Shown here one piece after another: positions 58,965 through 64,000 of a DNA stretch of 64,000 nt. This DNA comes from Pollutimonas sp963706785 (GTDB taxonomy: Bacteria; Pseudomonadota; Gammaproteobacteria; Burkholderiales; Burkholderiaceae_B): NCBI GenBank assembly GCA_963706785.1, contig CAVPNJ010000007.1, forward strand, positions 1-64,000, written 5' to 3'. Made by a program: the position numbers and the translations under genes. A model generated the notes under the pieces. The model searched no databases, was not told the origin of the DNA, and worked only from the letters and a program-made list of their open reading frames with translations. Positions within the stretch are counted from its first letter, which is position 1; the number at the start of each line of letters is the position of its first letter.

Positions 58965-60134
58965 ATGAAATTTGCATCCAAGCTACCAGGCGTCGGAACT
59001 ACTATTTTTACTGTAATGAGCCAATTGGCAGCCGAAAATAAAGCCATCAATCTAGGGCAGGGTTTTCCGGACTTCAATCCCGAAACGGAATTACTAGATC
59101 TAGTGACCAAGGCTTTGCACGAGGGCCACAATCAGTATCCGCAAATGACCGGCATTCCTGCGTTGCGGCAGCAAATATCGGACAAGGTGGCAGCCTTATA
59201 TAAACGCCGATACGATGCTGAAACCGAGATCACGGTGACTAGCGGCGCAAGCGAAGCGTTGATGGCCAGTATCCTGGCGTTTGTAAAGCCCGGCGACGAA
59301 GTCGTTGTCATTGAGCCTTTTTACGACTTATATATCCCCGCGATTCAATTAGCGGGGGGGATTCCGGTAATAGTGGCGATGCAGGCGCCAACTTCACAAA
59401 ATCCCTTGTATCGAGTCGATTGGCAGCGGGTTTTGGACGCGATCACTTCGAAGACCCGTATGTTGGTCGTTAACTTCCCACATAATCCTACAGGCATCAA
59501 CCTCCAAGAAAGCGATCTGGACTGGCTCGAAAGAATTGTCAACGAAACTGGCGTCATGCTGTTATCAGACGAAGTGTATGAACACATCGTATTTGATAAA
59601 CAACAACATCAAAGCCTGGCTAAACGGGAATCGCTGGCAGCCAACTCGATCGTGATCTCATCTTTCGGTAAAACCTACCACACCACAGGGTGGAAGATCG
59701 GCTATTGCTGTGCCCCGAAAGATATCTCTGCAGAAATACGAAAAGTCCATCAGTTCATGGTCTTTACCGTAAGTTCGCCTATGCAATTTGCTTTGGCCGA
59801 ATATATGAAAAATCCAAAACCTTATCTTGAACTGTCGGCCTTTTATCAAACCAAGCGGGACAGACTTGCAGCAGGTCTGCAAAAAACACGTTTCATACCG
59901 ATGCCCAGCCAGGGTACCTTCTTTTTACTTGCGGACTATAGCCAAGTGTCTGATCTCCCTGAAGCAGAATTCGCAAGATGGCTGACCATCGAACACAAAG
60001 TCGGGGTAATTCCAGTCTCGGCTTTTTACAGGGACCCTAATGCCAGTGAATCCAACCATCGGTTAGTGCGATTTTGTTTTGCAAAACAAGACGATACCCT
60101 TGATGCTGCAATCGATAAACTGGCCCTTGTCTAG
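58965..60134 (+). CDS. ybdL: PLP-dependent aminotransferase (methionine aminotransferase, YbdL-like)
   Basis: This class I/II aminotransferase has 389 residues. Features are NLGQGFPDFNPE, VTSGASEALMA, the Asn in NFPHNPTG, LLSDEVYEHIVFD and the PLP Lys in SSFGKTYHTTGWKIGY. The 'PDF' segment and the length fit the YbdL/KAT group acting on methionine and aromatic amino acids. The substrate is inferred from the family. A terminator follows at 60155. Confidence 0.9.
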   Translation: MKFASKLPGVGTTIFTVMSQLAAENKAINLGQGFPDFNPETELLDLVTKALHEGHNQYPQMTGIPALRQQISDKVAALYKRRYDAETEITVTSGASEALMASILAFVKPGDEVVVIEPFYDLYIPAIQLAGGIPVIVAMQAPTSQNPLYRVDWQRVLDAITSKTRMLVVNFPHNPTGINLQESDLDWLERIVNETGVMLLSDEVYEHIVFDKQQHQSLAKRESLAANSIVISSFGKTYHTTGWKIGYCCAPKDISAEIRKVHQFMVFTVSSPMQFALAEYMKNPKPYLELSAFYQTKRDRLAAGLQKTRFIPMPSQGTFFLLADYSQVSDLPEAEFARWLTIEHKVGVIPVSAFYRDPNASESNHRLVRFCFAKQDDTLDAAIDKLALV

Positions 60135-60154
60135 TCCGTACGAATTACCTTTCA

Positions 60155-60178
60155 AACCCGCCATGGCGGGTTTTTTTA
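60155..60178 (+). terminator. rho-independent terminator after the aminotransferase gene
   Basis: AACCCGCC, AT, GGCGGGTT are followed by a T-run of seven. It lies about 20 bases after the stop. Confidence 0.93.
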
Positions 60179-60398
60179 CGTTCAAAAAATAGTTATCCAA
60201 AAAATAGCCTGGCTAGCGAGCCACAAAGCATGCACCAAAGGCCCGAATCTTTGGATTTGCTTTGGCCTGTAAACCAATGAACCGAAGTATACAGGCTGGA
60301 ACGACGAATTTTTCTTGAGCGTAGAGCTGCGTAAGTGGCTTGATGTTTTAGCTGTACATTATCTTTACTATTTATAAAGACTAATACTAATGGGTGTC

Positions 60399-60407
60399 TG
60401 TGGATAA
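60399..60407 (-). promoter_or_regulatory. DnaA box, module A
   Basis: TGTGGATAA is the perfect complement of TTATCCACA. It is at the end of the 35-bp direct repeat. Confidence 0.85.
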
Positions 60408-60578
60408 CTGGCATAACTGATAAATCGACTGTGGGGTCAAGGACTTGCAGCGCAATTTTCGAACGGACAACTTCTGTTTTGCCAGTGCATGGAACGGGCA
60501 TAACTTTATCTGCCTGGATCTCTTCGTGGGTTGTGCATGACTGATCCACAGGCTGTGCACAAGCGTTGCTCTCAGTAG

Positions 60579-60587
60579 TTATCCACA
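60579..60587 (+). promoter_or_regulatory. DnaA box, module A
   Basis: TTATCCACA is a perfect consensus box, 180 bases from the first one and in inverted orientation to it. Confidence 0.85.
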
Positions 60588-60667
60588 AGCTGCCTAGCGA
60601 CAAAATCGATATTCTATTTAGTAACTAGTTGTAAATACCAACGGCAAGAGGCTCGAATATCAATAAA

Positions 60668-60698
60668 TAAAAAAAACCGTGCCTCTAAGAGACACGGT
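60668..60698 (-). terminator. rho-independent terminator after the FMN-binding regulator
   Basis: On the minus strand ACCGTG..., a short loop and ...CACGGT are followed by an eight-T run. It lies about 25 bases after the gene. Confidence 0.9.
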
Positions 60699-60720
60699 GC
60701 AGGGACTGCTATGACTGAAT

Positions 60721-61377
60721 CTACAGTTCGAAGTTCTTGCGCATAAGCCGCGCTATTTCTTCATTGAAGGGGGCAGCAATCGAGTTTTCCGGATCCTGCC
60801 CAAGACCGTGAACGACACCTTGCTGGTCCTGCAATGTTCGATTTTGGCTTAGCTTCTGTTTGCCTTCAATGGCATTTATTGTTATTTGAATACCGACAAC
60901 GTTCCTGATCATCGTATCGATATAGTCGGCAGGAGCGTCCGTGATCTCCCACGGATCAGCACGACCCGCCTCAAATCGACTGGTTTGACGTTTAAGATGG
61001 GTTAGTAACCATTCCGCGTTGGTCGTAGTCGAAAGGGTTCCGTGTACATGAACCGAAACATAGTTCCATGTCGGAACAGCCTTGCCTCCGGAGCTTTTCT
61101 TTGAGGGATACCAAGAAGGCGAGATATAGGCTTGTGGCCCTTGGAATATAACAAGTACGGGAGTTTCGTCGGCAAGTAAACTAAACTCGGTATTGCTGCG
61201 TGCGACATGGGCCTGAAGCAGGCCTAGGCCATGTTCAGGCTCCGTCAACAGGAATGGCAAGTGCGTGGCAGCCAAACCCATACTGCTATGAACCGTGAGC
61301 GCGGCGAATGGGTAATCTTCGATCACACGATGTTGAGCGCGAAGATCGGTCAGTTCAAAGGAGCGCGGTGTATACAT
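60721..61377 (-). CDS. paiB: FMN-binding negative transcriptional regulator (PaiB family)
   Basis: This 218-residue protein starts at the ATG at 61377 with MYTPRSFELTDL. The upstream frame extension lacks similarity. The family shows an FMN-binding split barrel, here with YPFAALTVHSSMGLAATHLPFLL, YISPSWYPSKKSSGGKAVPTWNYVSVHVHG and the Asn/Glu-rich C-terminus. In Bacillus the relative PaiB affects protease and sporulation genes, and a repressor role here is only inferred. A Gly/Lys-rich SKKSSGGK loop is present. Confidence 0.85.
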   Translation of the reverse strand: MYTPRSFELTDLRAQHRVIEDYPFAALTVHSSMGLAATHLPFLLTEPEHGLGLLQAHVARSNTEFSLLADETPVLVIFQGPQAYISPSWYPSKKSSGGKAVPTWNYVSVHVHGTLSTTTNAEWLLTHLKRQTSRFEAGRADPWEITDAPADYIDTMIRNVVGIQITINAIEGKQKLSQNRTLQDQQGVVHGLGQDPENSIAAPFNEEIARLMRKNFEL

Positions 61378-61390
61378 ATTCCTGGCCTGA

Positions 61391-62443
61391 TCATAAAGTA
61401 GGTAACACCTCGCCGGTATCGAAAACAACTTGATTCTCGGGCCATTGCAAGGCAGCAAGTTTGAAGCGCGACTGTTCGATGGACCGATTTGCCTTCCTGT
61501 CTCGCCATCTGGCGCCAACGGAGAAGTCTACACAAAAGACGTTGTGGTGCTTACCATGCCACGAAAGTGGTTCAATTCCATCGAATAATTGGCTGTATCG
61601 GGGCACGGTCTGGCCCGGCTCGACACGAAACATTCGCCAGTAATGACCTATAACGACAGGAATAGCTTCGTCATAGTCATTCCACCAATTGATTCGATCA
61701 GAAAACCGCCACCTGTTGCCCGCAAAGAACGGCGTTACAGCTTTTTTTTCGACACCCGAGGTCAGCACCTTCAACGGGTTCACCATTTGCTGCGTCGCCT
61801 CGTATTCAGCAATAGCGTGAAGAAACGGCGGCGGACCGTATTCGTCTTCGAGTTCGATCGCCCAGTGGTGCTTTTCGTGTAGATATTTGCTGTACAAACC
61901 GGAAGCTTCGGCGGTTGCCTGGGCCATGTTGTCCCAAATGCGGAATTGTTCGACGATATTGCCGACCGAGGCGGTGCGAATTGCTGCAATTGCTGGAGCA
62001 GTCCAGGCAGCGTGCACCACCCGTATGTCTTCACGTTCCAAAGCAATGGGCAGATCGCACAGGAAATCTTTAACAGATTGCCTTTCGGTTGCCCTGGTGC
62101 GACGAAAGGGCGCGTAATTCTTCAGATCGCGCTCGAAACGCTCGTCAAAAAACCAGCCTGACCCATCCTTGGCATCGTCGACCAGCAGGTTGAGCTCGTG
62201 ATTTCCCAGGATGGATTGCGCATTACCTTGCTGCACCAGGTGATGTACCAGTCGAATAACTGCTGGGCTATCCGGGCCTCGATCACAGAGGTCGCCAACG
62301 AATACCAATTTTCGATGACGGGGATGAGCACCTTGCGAGTCATAGCCCAAGCACTTCAGCAGCGCTATCAACGCCGAATACTCGCCATGAATATCGCCGA
62401 TGATGTCCAGTGGATTGTCAGGGAGGCGTTGTATCAAGTGCAT
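61391..62443 (-). CDS. metallophosphoesterase
   Basis: This calcineurin-like phosphatase has 350 residues. Metal motifs are DIIGDIHGEY (about residue 13), FVGDLCDRGPDS (about residue 48), ILGNHELNLL (about residue 78) and VHAAW (about residue 145). The overall plan is like bis(5'-nucleosyl)-tetraphosphatase/PrpE-like proteins, but the C-terminal 180 residues are less typical. The substrate is unknown. It lies 13 bases upstream of the FMN-binding regulator and 29 bases downstream of yjbQ, which suggests one transcript. Confidence 0.88.
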   Translation of the reverse strand: MHLIQRLPDNPLDIIGDIHGEYSALIALLKCLGYDSQGAHPRHRKLVFVGDLCDRGPDSPAVIRLVHHLVQQGNAQSILGNHELNLLVDDAKDGSGWFFDERFERDLKNYAPFRRTRATERQSVKDFLCDLPIALEREDIRVVHAAWTAPAIAAIRTASVGNIVEQFRIWDNMAQATAEASGLYSKYLHEKHHWAIELEDEYGPPPFLHAIAEYEATQQMVNPLKVLTSGVEKKAVTPFFAGNRWRFSDRINWWNDYDEAIPVVIGHYWRMFRVEPGQTVPRYSQLFDGIEPLSWHGKHHNVFCVDFSVGARWRDRKANRSIEQSRFKLAALQWPENQVVFDTGEVLPTL

Positions 62444-62472
62444 GGAAACAATCGTGGCGTCTCGATGAAACG

Positions 62473-62892
62473 CTACACCCCATTCACGGTGACAACGATG
62501 GATCGGCTTCCACCGTGATCACGGTGTTCGCACAAATATATTCCTTGCCAGGTGCCCAGATTTGGTCGCCCATTACTAATCGGAATGTTTACATCGAACC
62601 CCAAAATGCTGGCCTTTAAATGGGCAGGTAAGTCGTCCGGTCCTTCATCGTTATGTTCCATTCCCGACATATTCGCAGGAACCAAAATATTAAAGTAGCT
62701 TTCAAAATCCAGCCTTACTGCCGGATCGGCATTTTCGTTGACCGTCAGTGATGCAGAGGTGTGTTTTAAGAACACATTCATCATGCCCATTCTCATATCT
62801 TGCAGTTCGGGTAACTGCTCGAGAATTTCTTGGGTTATCAGATGAAAGCCTCGCGCTTTCGGTGCAAGCGTTATCTCTTTCTGCATCCACAT
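62473..62892 (-). CDS. yjbQ: YjbQ family secondary thiamine-phosphate synthase-like protein
   Basis: This UPF0047 protein has 139 residues. It begins MWMQKEITLAPKARGFHLIT, with FLKHTSASLTVNENADPAVRLDFE and GTWQGIYLCEHRDHGGSRSIVVTV as family signatures. The conserved His and Glu residues are present. Members have weak thiamine-phosphate synthase activity, but the biological role is not settled. The start at 62892 was preferred to an upstream ATG because the family begins here. Confidence 0.9.
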   Translation of the reverse strand: MWMQKEITLAPKARGFHLITQEILEQLPELQDMRMGMMNVFLKHTSASLTVNENADPAVRLDFESYFNILVPANMSGMEHNDEGPDDLPAHLKASILGFDVNIPISNGRPNLGTWQGIYLCEHRDHGGSRSIVVTVNGV

Positions 62893-63057
62893 GGTTGATC
62901 GGCGCCTTTTTTTTAGGCTGGCATGACACGGCAAGATGCGAGCAGTATACCTGCAGTTTGGGCTCCATCAAGACTTCGGCGTAGCCGGCAAAATCGCGAG
63001 AGTGCTTTAGTTATTCATTATGTTTTCTATATATAAAGACTAATACTAATGGGTGTC

Positions 63058-63066
63058 TGTGGATAA
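63058..63066 (-). promoter_or_regulatory. DnaA box, module B
   Basis: TGTGGATAA is the perfect complement of TTATCCACA, at the end of the 35-bp direct repeat. Confidence 0.85.
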
Positions 63067-63237
63067 GTGGAACAACCTTTAGATAGCTATTAGATTCAAA
63101 GAATTAGCGGGATTTTTTAGAAGGCACAACTTCTGTTTAGCGAGTGGACCAAACGGGCATAACTTTAGGACTTTGGAAAAATCGCCTACTTATGCGGTGT
63201 CCGTACACAGCCTGTGCACAAGCCACTTCTCTAGAGC

Positions 63238-63246
63238 TTATCCACA
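63238..63246 (+). promoter_or_regulatory. DnaA box, module B
   Basis: TTATCCACA is a perfect consensus box, 180 bases from the first box of this module, with an AT-rich tract directly to its right. Confidence 0.85.
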
Positions 63247-63424
63247 GGCAATTATTTTCAAATATTGTTTTCTTTTCTGCTCAATGGGTGGTTTCGCGCT
63301 ATGGAGAACCATTTTTTTTGATCGGCGATAGGTAAAAGGGCAATGTATCTATCGTCAGAATGGATCCATGTTTGGTGTTGATTGATATATAATTTATAAC
63401 GATAAGCATTTCAGGGGCGGGCAG

Positions 63425-63823
63425 ATGGATGAACTGATTAAGCTCTTTTGGCTTTATGCCTTTCGTTTACCCAAAGGATCCGGCGTCAAATATGATCGAT
63501 GGAGCGACGATTTGCTGGCCCAGGTCGATAAACAATATGCTGCGTGGGAAGGGTTGTACGACAGAATACGCACTAATAATCGTCACCTCGGGACATCCGA
63601 AATGGTGATCTATTCAGCGAAAGAACGTGAGCAGATCGATATTTTCATCGACAATATGACCCAGTTCGCCCCTTTGATCGGCGACGAGCGCGGTGAAAAA
63701 ATTGCTGCACTACACTTGAAAACAGTAGAAGCCGTAAGCTTTTATGATGCTTTTCTGGCCGTTGGTTTGCTGGCGCCGGTCGGGGCGAGGGTCAGTTCGG
63801 AATACAAGCATTCAGTGCAATAA
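63425..63823 (+). CDS. hypothetical protein, 132 residues
   Basis: The protein was not recognised. It begins MDELIKLFWLYAFRLPKGSGVKYDRWSDD, is mostly soluble and probably helical, and is rich in charged residues. A short hydrophobic stretch near the C-terminus (SFYDAFLAVGLLAPVGA) is the only possible membrane-like part. The ATG is preceded by GGGGCGGGCAG. The real-gene call rests on length, codon pattern like its neighbours and position to the right of module B, pointing away from it. Confidence 0.65.
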   Translation: MDELIKLFWLYAFRLPKGSGVKYDRWSDDLLAQVDKQYAAWEGLYDRIRTNNRHLGTSEMVIYSAKEREQIDIFIDNMTQFAPLIGDERGEKIAALHLKTVEAVSFYDAFLAVGLLAPVGARVSSEYKHSVQ

Positions 63824-63867
63824 GATCACTGCGTTTAAGTATGCGGACGATCAGCAGTTTTTGGTGC

Positions 63868-63999
63868 TTATAGCCTCGAACGCTCCTCAGGCAACTTACG
63901 ATTGTTGTGTATTCGGGAAATGATAGAGAGCGCTATTTTCAAAATGTACAACATGACTAGCGAGCCGATCAGATCGCCCAAAAACATAACGCCAAATGT
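63868..63999 (-). CDS. C-terminal part of a membrane protein gene (runs off the right edge)
   Basis: A minus-strand frame open to the window edge ends with TAA at 63868-63870. The visible 43 residues have the hydrophobic segment FLGDLIGSLVMLYILKIALSIISR and then a basic, polar tail HNNRKLPEERSRL. This is the pattern of a final membrane helix with a cytoplasmic end. The family was not recognised. Confidence 0.5.
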   Translation of the reverse strand, partial: TFGVMFLGDLIGSLVMLYILKIALSIISRIHNNRKLPEERSRL

Positions 64000-64000
64000 A

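Larger units (their letters stand above)
60373..60590. repeat. origin-like module A with DnaA boxes
   Basis: A DnaA box TGTGGATAA at 60399-60407 ends a 35-base stretch that is repeated perfectly at 63032-63066. Degenerate boxes lie at 60542 (TGATCCACA) and 60554 (TGTGCACAA), and a perfect box TTATCCACA is at 60579-60587. Shared blocks ACAACTTCTGTTT (60467) and ACGGGCATAACTTTA (60494) align with module B without gaps at a fixed offset of 2659 bases. AT-rich sequence follows to about 60640. Confidence 0.9.
60135..60720. other. noncoding region holding origin-like module A
   Basis: This 586-base gap lies between the stop of the aminotransferase gene and the stop of the FMN-binding regulator gene. 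It contains two convergent terminators at its ends and module A at 60373-60590. The 136-codon minus-strand frame at 60193 crosses the DnaA boxes and looks spurious. Confidence 0.7.
63032..63249. repeat. origin-like module B with DnaA boxes
   Basis: The 35 bases at 63032-63066 repeat 60373-60407 perfectly and end in the DnaA box TGTGGATAA (63058-63066). A degenerate box TGTGCACAA is at 63213-63221 and a perfect TTATCCACA at 63238-63246. Distances of 155 and 180 bases from the first box are the same as in module A. The linker between the shared blocks keeps roughly 55 percent identity by eye. Confidence 0.9.
62893..63424. other. noncoding region holding origin-like module B
   Basis: This 532-base divergent spacer lies between yjbQ and the hypothetical gene at 63425. 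It contains module B at 63032-63249, followed by an AT-rich tract (TTATTTTCAAATATTG at 63251-63266) of the kind found in duplex-unwinding regions. No gene is seen. Confidence 0.7.

Noticed and set aside
58747..58968. 73-codon plus-strand frame upstream of the aminotransferase gene
   Set aside because: No family recognised, AT-rich, lies in the divergent promoter region and overlaps the start of the next gene.
60193..60603. 136-codon minus-strand frame covering module A
   Set aside because: It runs through DnaA boxes and shared origin blocks, has no ribosome site of note, and module B does not keep the frame.

Overview
The window reads as a chromosomal segment of a betaproteobacterium of the order Burkholderiales, most likely family Alcaligenaceae (Bordetella/Pusillimonas relatives). 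The basis is the gene content and order: mnmG-rsmG-parA-parB, then tRNA-Tyr/Gly/Thr, tufB, tRNA-Trp, secE, nusG, rplKAJL, rpoBC, the str and S10 operons, and a globin-coupled diguanylate cyclase of the Bordetella BpeGReg type. Genus cannot be fixed from the sequence alone. Base composition is moderate, lower than in Bordetella itself.

Layout from left to right. 1-1862: start of the spc ribosomal operon (rpsH partial, rpsN, rplE, rplX, rplN), transcribed leftward. 2273-14285: a complete tad/flp pilus locus, also leftward: flp, tadV/cpaA, cpaB, secretin, cpaD, tadZ, tadA, tadB, tadC (frameshifted), tadD, tadE, tadF, tadG. 14898-23690: a rightward block with a frameshifted aldehyde dehydrogenase, an outer-membrane barrel, and a fatty-acid set (thiolase, hydratase/dehydrogenase, FadL porin, acyl-CoA ligase). 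23810-28566: S10 operon from rpsQ back to rplC. 28833-31590: glycine-betaine-type ABC transporter with a substrate-binding/permease fusion. 31761-36505: rpsJ, tufA, fusA (frameshifted), rpsG, rpsL. 36882-38276: oxygen-sensing diguanylate cyclase. 38438-50309: rpoC, rpoB, rplL, rplJ, rplA, rplK, nusG, secE. 50359-52235: four tRNAs and tufB. 52344-56703: parB, parA, rsmG, mnmG. 56704-64000: an origin-like region with four parS palindromes, cspA, a methionine aminotransferase, an FMN-binding regulator, a metallophosphoesterase, yjbQ, a hypothetical gene, and the tail of a membrane-protein gene.

How it works together. Nearly all growth genes are transcribed leftward, away from the 56.7-63.4 kb zone, as expected if replication starts there. 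ParA and ParB are encoded within 5 kb of their parS sites. The transcription-translation superoperon, contiguous in many bacteria, is split here by three accessory modules: the cyclase between rpoC and rpsL, the betaine transporter between rpsJ and rplC, and the 22-kb tad plus fatty-acid block between rpsQ and rplN.

The most unusual structure is a pair of paralogous, gap-free DnaA-box modules at about 60373-60590 and 63032-63249. They share a perfect 35-bp repeat and keep their DnaA-like boxes exactly 155 and 180 bp from the first box. Together they look like a duplicated or bipartite replication origin enclosing three genes. Separately, four single-base insertions break tadC, the aldehyde dehydrogenase and (twice) the essential fusA. 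This points to consensus errors, though it cannot be proven here.
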